A stretch of DNA of 64,000 nt. Source: an uncultured Gemmatimonadales bacterium. GTDB taxonomy: Bacteria > Gemmatimonadota > Gemmatimonadetes > Gemmatimonadales > GWC2-71-9. A program made the position numbers and the translations under genes. The stretch lies in assembly GCA_947259405.1 (NCBI GenBank), contig CAMYLY010000006.1, positions 28,441 to 92,440 on the forward strand, read 5' to 3'. The notes beneath the pieces are model-generated. The model saw only the letters and a program-made list of their open reading frames with translations. It was not told the DNA's origin and made no database searches. This document shows positions 51,172 to 59,325 of the stretch, in pieces. Position 1 is the first letter of the stretch. Each line of letters starts with the position of its first letter.

Positions 51172-51732
51172 TTAATTCGTCGCGAACGTCAACCAAGTGC
51201 CGTCCTTACAGTAGTAGGCCGTGGCCCCCTTTTCATAAAACGCGTCAGTGATGGCATCGTGGGTTGGCCCATCGGGTAACGACTCGTCGATCGGCCAATA
51301 CCGTTCACGTAGGGTGATGGCCGCGATGCCACGGGAAAACAGGATGCCGTCCACTCCCGTTTGCTGGAGAAACGACCGGTCGGGCAGGGATGCCGCAAGG
51401 GGAGAAGGACACGTCGCTGCACCACCCCAGAAGACGAGTATCGACGATCGGCCGTTCACCGAACACAACACGGCCCAGTCGGTTTGTCCGGTCACGGCGA
51501 ACGAACCATTCACAACGTTGTGCGGCTCGTCCTCGCCCCACGCCTGCGGGACCCTGCAGCCCTCATGTTCGAGTGTGGCTCGGACGTCGTCGGGAAGCTG
51601 TGGGAAGGCGTCCGGCACGAGCCGTTCGATCTTCCCTTCGGCAATGTCCCACACCGATTGTGCTGCGGCCGACGAAACGGACAGGCCCAGTAGCAGCGCA
51701 GCGGTGAAGGTCGGTCTGACGAAAAACTCCAT
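51172..51732 (-). CDS. Secreted protein of unknown function
   Basis: 186 residues with a signal peptide ending AAAQ. Four Cys in the mature part, suggestive of disulfides (EGCRV, VLCSV, ATCPS, YYCKD). No family recognised. The following VOC frame continues in phase after its TAA. Confidence 0.65.
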   Translation of the reverse strand: MEFFVRPTFTAALLLGLSVSSAAAQSVWDIAEGKIERLVPDAFPQLPDDVRATLEHEGCRVPQAWGEDEPHNVVNGSFAVTGQTDWAVLCSVNGRSSILVFWGGAATCPSPLAASLPDRSFLQQTGVDGILFSRGIAAITLRERYWPIDESLPDGPTHDAITDAFYEKGATAYYCKDGTWLTFATN

Positions 51733-51775
51733 CGCGCCCCCTGTATCAATCGATGGGTTCAGCGCGGGTGACGCA

Positions 51776-52372
51776 TCACCTTGCGACGCCCCCAGTGCAC
51801 AATTCTATCTCGAAAGATAGATACTCGATCACACCCCCGGCATGTTCCGTCGTCGGGGCAGTGGTCCGCGCGGTGAGGATCGTAAGGCGCCCGGCCTCGG
51901 TTGGGGTTGTGGCCATCGTGGCCTCGGCGGCTTCGATCTCCGCTTCAGTGTGTCCACCCGGCCACAGCAGCAGGCCCAAGGCTGTGCTCATCCGCCTGTA
52001 GTCTTCCTCGCCGGTGACGAAGCGGAACTCACGCACGCTCCACTCCACGGCTTGAGCCGCTGAGCGGCCATAGCTCGTGTCGAGATACCGTGGATTGGCG
52101 AAACGATAGGGTGGAGTGGCAACGACCAGATAGTCGTGCTCGTAGTTGGGCGCGGCGAGGATTTGGATCGTCCACCCGGGTGGGTTGTTGGGGTGACTCG
52201 CCGGCGCGAGGCGAACGATCAGGTCTGAGGCGAAGGTGGCCTCGAAAAGCTCACCATGGTCGACGGCGCCGCTGAGCCGAGTGGCGACGCAAACGGATGC
52301 GGTCTGTTGGGCCACTGCCTGGCCAGATGCCGAACAGGCGAGGATCGCGAGTGCCAGGCGAGGCGGGCTCAC
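51776..52372 (-). CDS. Secreted protein of unknown function
   Basis: 198 residues from the GTG at 52372, which overlaps the upstream TGA (GTGA); a GTG at 52390 would extend it by six residues. Signal peptide SPPRLALAILACSASGQAVA. The mature part is mixed alpha/beta. Function unknown. Confidence 0.65.
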   Translation of the reverse strand: MSPPRLALAILACSASGQAVAQQTASVCVATRLSGAVDHGELFEATFASDLIVRLAPASHPNNPPGWTIQILAAPNYEHDYLVVATPPYRFANPRYLDTSYGRSAAQAVEWSVREFRFVTGEEDYRRMSTALGLLLWPGGHTEAEIEAAEATMATTPTEAGRLTILTARTTAPTTEHAGGVIEYLSFEIELCTGGVAR

Positions 52373-52584
52373 GAGGGCGTCACGCCCCACTCGCGATTCA
52401 AGTGGTGCCGCATACCCATGGCGTAGGCCTCCCGCACCTCGATAAAGCGATCAAAGATGGCTCGGACCTTGGGATCGGAGCGTTCAAAATGATGCTCCAG
52501 GGTGTAGTTCGAGCAGGAGTGCCACATGTTCTTGGTCACAAATCGGTGGCCGCACGCTGGGCAGGTCCACAGACCGTCGTTCAC
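52369..52584 (-). CDS. Zinc-ribbon/DUF5655-type protein, truncated
   Basis: 71 residues. WTCPACGHRFVTKNMWHSC is the zinc-ribbon start seen in DUF5655-type proteins, continuing YTLEHHFERSDPKVRAIFDRFIE, after which the family normally runs about 60 residues more. Here it ends in EAYAMGMRHHLNREWGV, which looks unrelated. The stop still overlaps the next gene, so an internal deletion is likely. Confidence 0.6.
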   Translation of the reverse strand: MNDGLWTCPACGHRFVTKNMWHSCSNYTLEHHFERSDPKVRAIFDRFIEVREAYAMGMRHHLNREWGVTPS

Positions 52585-52642
52585 GCGCTGCCCGCCGCTT
52601 CAGGCCTCGCATGCACGTACAAAGTCGGACTACGCACGAGCA

Positions 52643-53020
52643 TCAGTCGGACTTCAGCCAGGACTTCGCCTCCTCGATGTCGCGGAACACGCCAACGTCG
52701 TCCATGGTCGACTCCGTCAACATCTGATACATGCGTGCCATCCCAAACGCGACATCGTCGGAGAGAACGATGGCGAGTCGGTGTGACGAGACGATCACGG
52801 CGTCATCGCGATCCTGCTTTACCATCGCCCGGACGCCGGCCGGTGTGACGTCCAGGCGATCGATGTTACGAATGTCGGAGAGCTCCCTCATCCCAGGCTT
52901 GAAGTGCTTGTCTTGAACAAGGCGAGCCTTGAGCCCAAGAACGTCGTCGTCGGTGAGCGTCCCCGACGCCGTGGTCACGATCAGGTTCTGTTCGCGGTCG
53001 ATCTCATACGTGATTGGCAA
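52643..53020 (-). CDS. STAS/SpoIIAA-like protein
   Basis: 125 residues. TYEIDREQNLIVTTASGTL followed by LSDIRNIDRLDVTPAGVRAM is the SpoIIAA-like/SEC14-STAS pattern. The TTG at 53020 is favoured because AGGAGG ends 4 nt upstream; a GTG at 53056 is less likely. Possible partner-switch or lipid-binding domain; ligand unknown. Confidence 0.72.
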   Translation of the reverse strand: MPITYEIDREQNLIVTTASGTLTDDDVLGLKARLVQDKHFKPGMRELSDIRNIDRLDVTPAGVRAMVKQDRDDAVIVSSHRLAIVLSDDVAFGMARMYQMLTESTMDDVGVFRDIEEAKSWLKSD

Positions 53021-53052
53021 CGGACCTCCTGCGGCACGTTGGTGATTCGATG

Positions 53053-53550
53053 TCACGACGCCTCACTTCGGCTTCGATAGAGGCGCTTCAGAATTTGTAT
53101 CTGTCCGACATGATAGAGATCATGACTCACGATGCCAAGCATCAGGTCAACGAATCGGTACTGCGTGCTGTGTGGTACCGCGTCATCGAGTCTCCTCGGG
53201 TTGAACCCCCGAACGGCCGCAATGAGTAACGCGTGCTCGGACCGGAGCAGCGCCCGATCCGCCCTCCAATGCCGGTCCGTCGGAGATGGCACAACTGGCC
53301 AGTTGGATGGAGACCGGGGGAACTGTCCTCGCTGTTCGCCTTCGAGATTCCGCCGCACGGCGTACTTCCAGTACGCGGTGTGAAGTGTGAGCTCCCAGAT
53401 GGAGTGAGGGCGCTTGCCTGGCCTCCAGGTCGCCTGGGCCGGTTTCACGCCGCGGAGGCATCCCGTCACGGTCGCCCCGCCGTACCACAACCGCTTGCCG
53501 GGAGGTGGGTCGAGAAGGTGGAGAACTTCGGTGAGTCTGAGATCGGACAT
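53053..53550 (-). CDS. DinB family protein
   Basis: 165 residues, no signal peptide, unlike the DinB at 15450. The helical bundle has the metal-His pattern SIWELTLHTAYWKY and GIVSHDLYHVGQI. Presumed thiol- or metal-dependent transferase; substrate unknown. ATG at 53550. Confidence 0.83.
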   Translation of the reverse strand: MSDLRLTEVLHLLDPPPGKRLWYGGATVTGCLRGVKPAQATWRPGKRPHSIWELTLHTAYWKYAVRRNLEGEQRGQFPRSPSNWPVVPSPTDRHWRADRALLRSEHALLIAAVRGFNPRRLDDAVPHSTQYRFVDLMLGIVSHDLYHVGQIQILKRLYRSRSEAS

Positions 53551-53589
53551 GGTGTACTCCAAGGGGAGCGTGTACAGCCACGCGTTCGG

Positions 53590-54057
53590 CTAACGCTGGT
53601 ACAGGTCCTTGCGGAAACAACGCACCATGCCCACCTCTGTGAACCCAGCGGTGAGATGGGCGGCATGGCTGACGTCGTTATCTGGGTGCGCGTCGGAGGC
53701 AAACTCGGTGCATCCTTGCGAACGTCCCCACTCCTCCGCGGCCGCGACGAGCGCGCGACCGAACCCCTGGCGTCGTGCTTCGGGGATCACAAACCATCCC
53801 TCGAGATACGCGACACGCGGGCTCCGGCATCCTTCCGCGTACGCACGTATCGATAGCTCGGCAAAACCCACGACTCGCTGGTCTCTGTCTTCTGCCAAGA
53901 GGACCGTCTGAGGTTCGGCCGCCTCGCCAGCCAGGAACCGCTCGACATCCGCCCGGTGCTCGGCCTCCGATCCGTCGGGCCAGAGCGCCACGCGCATAGC
54001 GAGCCAGGCGTCGAGGTCGTTCGACTCGACGGAGCGAACCGCGCCGGGACTACTCAA
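53590..54057 (-). CDS. AAC(6')-type aminoglycoside N-acetyltransferase homologue
   Basis: 155 residues. DLDAWLAMRVALWPDGSEAEH near the N-terminus, YLEGWFVIPEARRQGFGRALVAAA (acetyl-CoA motif), ASDAHPDNDVSHAAHLTAGF and a final RCFRKDL match the AAC(6')-I family. Whether it acetylates aminoglycosides must be tested. A TTG at 54057 overlaps the upstream TGA. Confidence 0.78.
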   Translation of the reverse strand: MSSPGAVRSVESNDLDAWLAMRVALWPDGSEAEHRADVERFLAGEAAEPQTVLLAEDRDQRVVGFAELSIRAYAEGCRSPRVAYLEGWFVIPEARRQGFGRALVAAAEEWGRSQGCTEFASDAHPDNDVSHAAHLTAGFTEVGMVRCFRKDLYQR

Positions 54058-54572
54058 CCCAGGTAGCGGGCGACCGCCATCGTGACGACCGAGACGGCGA
54101 GGAACGCCGCCACCCATCGGCCTGCGAGCATCGTCCGCCGGCGAAGCGCGGCCACCTGTTTCATGTAGCTCTCTTTCGTGGAGGCATCGGATACGTCGTT
54201 GGCGGCGCCGAGGAGCCGCCCAACACGCAACACGGCCGGTCGCATGACGCCGACCCCGATGATGAACGCGATGAGCGCCGCCACTGCACCAATGGTCAAC
54301 GTCAGACCCAGCCGCGAGGCAAACCACGCGCCGGCGAACCCGCCCGAAGCCCGGCGCATCAGGTCGATCCCTGACAGGATCGTGAGCCCGGCGACTACCG
54401 GCATCACCGTGAGATAGCCGCGATCGAGGAGCCCCTTCATGACACTGGCGCCGTTCGGACCTGCCGCCCGCACGCTGGGCTCGAGGAAGATGGCGACGAA
54501 CATCAGAGTGCCGGCCCAGAACACGCCGCACACGATGTGGATCAGACGAAGTATGACGACGACGAGGTCCAT
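54054..54572 (-). CDS. DUF2269/CopD-like membrane protein
   Basis: 172 residues with four transmembrane helices. The first, LRLIHIVCGVFWAGTLMFV, carries the His pattern of the CopD/DUF2269 group. Function unknown; haem or copper handling in relatives is uncertain. Confidence 0.72.
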   Translation of the reverse strand: MDLVVVILRLIHIVCGVFWAGTLMFVAIFLEPSVRAAGPNGASVMKGLLDRGYLTVMPVVAGLTILSGIDLMRRASGGFAGAWFASRLGLTLTIGAVAALIAFIIGVGVMRPAVLRVGRLLGAANDVSDASTKESYMKQVAALRRRTMLAGRWVAAFLAVSVVTMAVARYLG

Positions 54573-54750
54573 TGTGGTCTTTCTCCGCAGAAAGGTGACG
54601 AAAAGTGCGACTCGCGAGGGTCATTTGCCAGGCCCGTGATTCATCGCCGGTGGGTTGGCGACCCCCGTCCGGTCTACGCATCGTAGATGACACCCCCGAT
54701 CTTTGATGCACTCGACCAACGGTGTCCTGCTGCGCACGTGTGCAAAGGGG
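54573..54750. other. Gene-free interval
   Basis: 178 bp between the membrane gene and the methyltransferase. Short ORFs here show no codon bias or homology. No hairpin or promoter stands out. Confidence 0.4.
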
Positions 54751-55440
54751 TCACACTCCGCGGGTTGCCACGAGGATGGCGAATGTCCCGCGATCCCATG
54801 CGCACGCTGCGCCCCGGAATCCAACGTCGCCGAGGACAGTCAGCATTGCGTCGATTGTCCACGGATCGTCGGCCAGTCGTTCCTTCGCGAAATTTGCTGC
54901 GATGATATCCTGCGGGCAGCCCGCCGATCTGGCAAATATCAGTCGTTCTGCCATGTGACGCTCATGCACGACTGCGTCGCTGGCTCTGATGAAGTCTCCC
55001 CAGACAAATACGCCGTTCGGCACCATCCAATGGCGGATGCGTCTGAGCATCTGCCGTTTGTCGGCTGCATCAAGGTTGTGAAGCACGAGATTGGTGTACA
55101 CAGCCTCGAATTGATGCTCGGGTTGGTACTCAAGCGCATTCGTCTCTACCACGAGACAGCGGTCTTGGTACTCGGCCAACATTTCGCGAGCGCGGTTTGC
55201 CATCTGTGAGGCTGGTTCTAACGCGACGAAACGCGCACCGGAGACTTGGTGAGCAAGATGGCGCGTTAGTGAGCCGTCGCCAGCGCCGATATCGAGAATG
55301 CGGGCCGGCGCGCTCACCTCGAGCATGCGCCCCACCTCCCCGATCATCTCGTCATAGTGCGGAACGAGCTGCCGGATCGTCGTGGCGTAGTCACCGCTCA
55401 GGCGATCGTAGAATTCCGACGGTGTCTCTGGTACGCGCAT
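54751..55440 (-). CDS. SAM-dependent methyltransferase
   Basis: 229 residues. Motif I ILDIGAGDGSLTRHLA near residue 48, motif II FVALEPASQMAN, and a post-motif region of the class I fold. Small-molecule type; substrate unknown. Immediately followed by the kinase remnant. Confidence 0.85.
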   Translation of the reverse strand: MRVPETPSEFYDRLSGDYATTIRQLVPHYDEMIGEVGRMLEVSAPARILDIGAGDGSLTRHLAHQVSGARFVALEPASQMANRAREMLAEYQDRCLVVETNALEYQPEHQFEAVYTNLVLHNLDAADKRQMLRRIRHWMVPNGVFVWGDFIRASDAVVHERHMAERLIFARSAGCPQDIIAANFAKERLADDPWTIDAMLTVLGDVGFRGAACAWDRGTFAILVATRGV

Positions 55441-55452
55441 CCTCGCAACTAG

Positions 55453-55789
55453 TTAGGTCGAGCAGTGCTGCAGAAAGTACTCGGCCGCGCTCGGGTGCAT
55501 CAACTCGACCATGTGAAGATGGCTGAATTCCGGCCGCCTAACGAGCTTGGCGTACTCGCGGCGGCGGCGATGAAAGGTGCGCAAGCCCCACGACGGGATC
55601 CAATGCGGATCAGCGATGGTCTTGATGGACGCGCGGCTGTCGCTGAACAGTGGCTCTCGAGTGATCGTCCAGTGCAGGGTACGTGTTACGGCCCGGCGAA
55701 AGACCACGCGAAAGGGGAAGTTGAGCCAGACGAGCGCCGACGCACTTCGTATCGCGCCGACTCCTCGGAGCTCCGCGAGGTACGAGTTG
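55453..55789 (-). pseudogene. Remnant of a P-loop (FlaR/adenylate-kinase-like) protein
   Basis: Residues LVWLNFPFRVVFRRAVTRTL, EPLFSDSRASIKTI and LRTFHRRRREYAKLV match the C-terminal half of small FlaR/AAA kinases that resemble adenylate kinase. The Walker A half is missing and the frame merges into the 3' end of the upstream GGCT gene with no start codon. Probably a deletion relic. Confidence 0.65.
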
Positions 55790-56320
55790 CTACGCCTGAT
55801 ACCAAGCGGGCAACAGCAGCCGTTGCCTGGTGGCCCGGTTCGTGTCTGGATCCTCACGGGTAGTGACTCGTTGGAGCATCGCGACATAGGACGTCGGAAG
55901 CTCGTGCTGCTTGGCTCCTGCTATCACGAGGTCCCGGTACCATCGGTATGGGTGAAGCCCCCTGGCGATCGCGCTCGGCAGGGCGTGGTAGGCGAACGCT
56001 TCGAGTCGCGTACCTTCCGCCGTGTCAATCAGCACGAGCTTGCGTTCGTATCCGGTGCCGATCCACTCCGCACGATCCAGTGCGCTTTGATGTGCGGAAT
56101 GGATGTCGAATACAACCCCCCAGATTTGGTCATCAACGTTGTTGGTCAAGTGGGCGTCGCACTTGCCCGAACCGTCGATACCACGCTTGTGAAACCGAAG
56201 CTCGTGTCCCCGCAAGAATCCCGTCGTGCGAAATTGGGCGGATGGGGCCCGCTCCCGGAGCCGCGGGGCACACATGTTGGAGCCATAGGCGAAGTAGGAC
56301 GTTCGAGTCGGTGCTGGCAT
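55790..56320 (-). CDS. Gamma-glutamylcyclotransferase-like protein
   Basis: 176 residues. FAYGSNMCAPRL is the GGCT signature; DRAEWIGTGYER carries the catalytic-region acidic residue. Unlike the AIG2-like gene at 6758, it has the standard GGCT length. Substrate unknown. Confidence 0.83.
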   Translation of the reverse strand: MPAPTRTSYFAYGSNMCAPRLRERAPSAQFRTTGFLRGHELRFHKRGIDGSGKCDAHLTNNVDDQIWGVVFDIHSAHQSALDRAEWIGTGYERKLVLIDTAEGTRLEAFAYHALPSAIARGLHPYRWYRDLVIAGAKQHELPTSYVAMLQRVTTREDPDTNRATRQRLLLPAWYQA

Positions 56321-56357
56321 GTTCGGTGAATGACGAAGGATTATGGGATTGGAGACA

Positions 56358-57164
56358 CTATCGCCTTCGTGGGCCGAGCGGGGAAAGATCGTCGATGGCC
56401 GATTCCCGCAACTGTTCGGTGAGACACTCCGGATGGGACCAAAACCGATGTGGCGGCGAAAAACTTCCGACGTCGAAGGCAATTGCATGTTTGCCGATGA
56501 GCGGAAGGGGTTGGGCGCAAAACGCGCACCGCGCCCCAGCGGGAATTCGGCCAATGTCGGCCGGATCATCGTGCGAAACGGAGTGGTCTCGGGATTTGTC
56601 GAAGCAGATTTGGTGGGTCCAGAGCATGACCGGCGCACCATCGGGAGGAGGGGTCACCGTGAACGGAAGGGCCCCCGGATGGAGAACGGCACATTGGCGA
56701 AAACAGCACGGCCCGGTCACGGCGGAGTCCGCACGCCGCGCGTAGTCGACGACGTCTGTCAGCGTCTGCATAACGCGGACCTGCCCACGCTCCGTTGCGT
56801 ACAGCATCCAGATTTCCGGCTGATCCGTCTTCGCGCTAATGGATTGGACTACGAGGCTGACATGGATGCTGGTATCGGGCGAGCGCGTGACCGAGGCCTC
56901 GACGCACGTTGGAGCTTGTCGGCCGTCACCGCCTTCTCCGCAGTCATTCACCTCCCAGGATACGTCGTCCGGCTCGACGCGCGTCAGCTCGACCAGCCAC
57001 TCCTCGAGAGGCCGATCCGGATATCCTGACGCGAGTGCCGACACGGATACGCGCTTCGCGGTCTCTATGGGAGGCGCAACCTGCGCGTCGCCGACGCAAC
57101 ACGGAAGCGCGAGCGCCCAGGCTACGCCGGTGCCGATGCGAGTTGCTGCCGAAAAGACCTCCAT
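56358..57164 (-). CDS. Chimeric ORF: secreted start, Cys/His-rich end
   Basis: 268 residues. Good Shine-Dalgarno (GAGGAAC). The first 145 residues form a secreted-protein start (signal ending CVGDA), the rest begins near PFTVTPPPDGA and contains an unrelated motif, CAFCAQPLPLIG plus later HPECL, typical of a small zinc-binding protein. The two parts are joined in frame. Junction around 56700. Confidence 0.55.
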   Translation of the reverse strand: MEVFSAATRIGTGVAWALALPCCVGDAQVAPPIETAKRVSVSALASGYPDRPLEEWLVELTRVEPDDVSWEVNDCGEGGDGRQAPTCVEASVTRSPDTSIHVSLVVQSISAKTDQPEIWMLYATERGQVRVMQTLTDVVDYARRADSAVTGPCCFRQCAVLHPGALPFTVTPPPDGAPVMLWTHQICFDKSRDHSVSHDDPADIGRIPAGARCAFCAQPLPLIGKHAIAFDVGSFSPPHRFWSHPECLTEQLRESAIDDLSPLGPRRR

Positions 57165-57315
57165 TCAGTTCCTCGCCCGCCAGCTCTCGATCTGGTATTC
57201 CGTGCCTGCCACCAACCGTTGCCGCTCCCCCCGCGAAGCCCCTACCGAGGAATCGTCTTGAAGGGCCGCACCAGTGGATGTCGGGAGCATCAGGCAAAAC
57301 GTGAGAATCGAGAAA
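57165..57315. other. Non-coding or decayed interval
   Basis: About 150 bp between the protease remnant and the chimeric ORF. A 62-codon ORF overlaps it, but has no recognisable domain. Probably part of the same rearranged zone. Confidence 0.35.
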
Positions 57316-57603
57316 TCATGGGCGCACTTCGCCGTTAGCCTCGTCCAGCACATTGCGACGGACGATCACGACATTCGCGCCAAGGTCGATCAAGAAACGA
57401 TACGGGCCACGGTCATTCACGGTCACGTTGACGATTGGTACGGCTTCATTGGCCAGCAACGCTACTGCAGCCGAATCGGTCTCGAGTACGAAGCGAGCCG
57501 CACCCGCTCGGACTTGTTGGAGGAGGGTGTCGGGAAGCGTCTGGGCGATCCCCCCTGAAGGATAGAAGCCAGCCAAGAAGAGGATCAACGCGCTCCCCTT
57601 CAT
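57316..57603 (-). CDS. Truncated secreted aspartyl-protease-like protein
   Basis: 95 residues with a signal peptide ending GIAQ. NVTVNDRGPYRFLIDLGANVVIV matches retropepsin-like domains, but the catalytic DTG is D73-L-G75 and the sequence stops about 15 residues later, so one half of the fold is missing. Likely inactive. Confidence 0.55.
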   Translation of the reverse strand: MKGSALILFLAGFYPSGGIAQTLPDTLLQQVRAGAARFVLETDSAAVALLANEAVPIVNVTVNDRGPYRFLIDLGANVVIVRRNVLDEANGEVRP

Positions 57604-57953
57604 GGTCGTACCCGTCCCACATACTCCTTTAACGCCACGGCGTTGTTGAACTGTTGCTCGTGGGAGGCGTACACGAACGTCACGCTACCATTGTCTAAGA
57701 GCGGTCGCAGCGGGTCCAGCACGCCGGGATCGTGATCGAGCTCCGCGAAGTACCGCTGCTTGAACTCCGACCACTTGGCCGGATCGTGCGAGAACCAGCG
57801 CCGAAGCTCGTGGGACGGCGCGGCATCCTTGAGCCACAGATCGACGCGGGCGCGGTCTTTGGAGACACCACGCGGCCATAAACGCTCGACGAGAACCCGC
57901 TTCCCATCGGCTCGGGCGGGCGGGTCGTAGACGCGCTTCAGCGCAATCGCCAT
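57600..57953 (-). CDS. DUF488 family protein
   Basis: 117 residues. KRVYDPPARADGKRVLVERLWPRGVSKDR and WLKDAAPSHELRRWF are diagnostic of DUF488. Function unknown; often near stress genes. ATGA overlap with the downstream gene. Confidence 0.92.
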   Translation of the reverse strand: MAIALKRVYDPPARADGKRVLVERLWPRGVSKDRARVDLWLKDAAPSHELRRWFSHDPAKWSEFKQRYFAELDHDPGVLDPLRPLLDNGSVTFVYASHEQQFNNAVALKEYVGRVRP

Positions 57954-57956
57954 CGG

Positions 57957-58292
57957 CTACGTCGAGCGTTGTCCGCGGCGCCGGCGACCCAACCACAGCA
58001 GGAGCATGGTGGCGATCGCCCACGTCAGGCTCATGCTGATCAGATAGACCTCCAGATCTTGTGCCTCCGTCAGTTCTGGTATCATGCTGAGCAGAATCGT
58101 ATCCGCGGTGTTGAACTCGTGTGGAACAGTACCGAAAGCTACACGCTTCCGCGGGTTATCACGAAGAGGAAGGTAAACAGGCAGCCACCACGCGAATGTT
58201 TGGTTCAGACTCGTATTCCACAGCACCACGAACAGGCCGGTGAAGATCGACGTGATCAGGTAGGTGAGTGCAACATACCGGGCCAGTGGCAT
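57957..58292 (-). CDS. Small membrane protein of unknown function
   Basis: 111 residues with hydrophobic segments at residues 7-25 and 86-103 and a polar middle. No family recognised. 3 nt upstream of the DUF488 gene. Confidence 0.6.
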   Translation of the reverse strand: MPLARYVALTYLITSIFTGLFVVLWNTSLNQTFAWWLPVYLPLRDNPRKRVAFGTVPHEFNTADTILLSMIPELTEAQDLEVYLISMSLTWAIATMLLLWLGRRRRGQRST

Positions 58293-58355
58293 GTCCGGCC
58301 TACTAGGGTGTGACGTCGTGGCGGTTTCGGAAACGGTGACGTCAGACTGCCCCAG

Positions 58356-58796
58356 TCATTGATCGGCGTACCCCTCGGTCCACGACCGTGTGGGATCGTG
58401 GTTGCGCAGGTCGACCCCGTACGTCAGCCATGCTTTGAGCGGGAAGAGCACGTTGAGCCATCCAGCATGTACCTCCAGCCATTCCCCAGATCCGATCCCT
58501 TCGTGCGTGAGTTGGAGGTCGGTGCCGCCGGCGCCGTCTGGCGTCAACTCGAATCGAGCCAGCCCGCCCATGTAGTCGATGGCCCACTCACGCGGCGGAT
58601 GTCGTTCGATCACCGTGCTTCGGCAAGTGGAACCGTCGATGAACCGAAACTCGATCTTCGCGTCGGACTGGACGGCGGATTCAGCCCAGAAACACGAACG
58701 TCCACTGTCAGAATCGATCGCTTGGAACACATGATCGGGGGGCACGGGAATGTGCATGCGCCATCGGATCGGACCGCCGATTTCGTCCCCCTTCAT
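58356..58796 (-). CDS. SRPBCC/AHSA1-like protein
   Basis: 146 residues. IPVPPDHVFQAI at the N-terminus and ARFELTPDGAGGTDLQLTHEG in the second half follow the AHSA1/START-like helix-grip pattern. Ligand unknown. Confidence 0.8.
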   Translation of the reverse strand: MKGDEIGGPIRWRMHIPVPPDHVFQAIDSDSGRSCFWAESAVQSDAKIEFRFIDGSTCRSTVIERHPPREWAIDYMGGLARFELTPDGAGGTDLQLTHEGIGSGEWLEVHAGWLNVLFPLKAWLTYGVDLRNHDPTRSWTEGYADQ

Positions 58797-58811
58797 AGAT
58801 CCTCCGGTTGG

Positions 58812-59309
58812 TTACAATCGATCTTCATCGATGATGCAGGTGATCTCACTTGGAAGAAGGTCTTCGAACCGATCGGCGTCCGGGCTGGGCCGCCAGGCTC
58901 GGCGGATGTTGACGAGTGAGTCGACGCTCGGACTTCGCTGCCACGTTCCAATGGCCACGATGGCGGGGTCGGCCACACCGGAGAAGCCGCAATCGACCCA
59001 CACGAGCGATTCGTTGGTGTCGAGCGGCGGGACTTCTTGGATGGCCACGACTCGCCAATGTGCCTTCCCGGCCTCGTCACGCGATGTGAGTCGACTAATC
59101 CACATTTGGGTGACGCCATCGATGGCTACTTGTTTCAGTGAACGGTCGGATCCAATCATCAGGCCACCCATGTCGACGTATCCTGCTGGAAGCGGAGGAT
59201 ACGTCAGCGGACCGTTCTCGCGTGCACGATCGGGTGGTGCGTCACAACCCGCGACACTGACGACGGCCAGAATGCCCACTGCTCTGGAGGCTCTCACTCG
59301 CGATCCCAT
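58812..59309 (-). CDS. Putative lipoprotein
   Basis: 165 residues from the ATG at 59309 with GGAGG 7 nt upstream. Lipobox VSVAGC. The mature part is beta-rich with two Cys in the second half. No family recognised. Confidence 0.7.
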   Translation of the reverse strand: MGSRVRASRAVGILAVVSVAGCDAPPDRARENGPLTYPPLPAGYVDMGGLMIGSDRSLKQVAIDGVTQMWISRLTSRDEAGKAHWRVVAIQEVPPLDTNESLVWVDCGFSGVADPAIVAIGTWQRSPSVDSLVNIRRAWRPSPDADRFEDLLPSEITCIIDEDRL

Positions 59310-59325
59310 CGTCCTCCGACGTGTG

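Noticed and set aside
53590..54711. 373-codon form of the acetyltransferase gene
   Set aside because: The added part is a shadow of the DUF2269-like gene; the TTG at 54057 fits the domain and overlaps the previous stop.
56343..57029. 228-codon plus-strand ORF
   Set aside because: No recognisable motif and opposite to an ORF with a signal peptide and Shine-Dalgarno.
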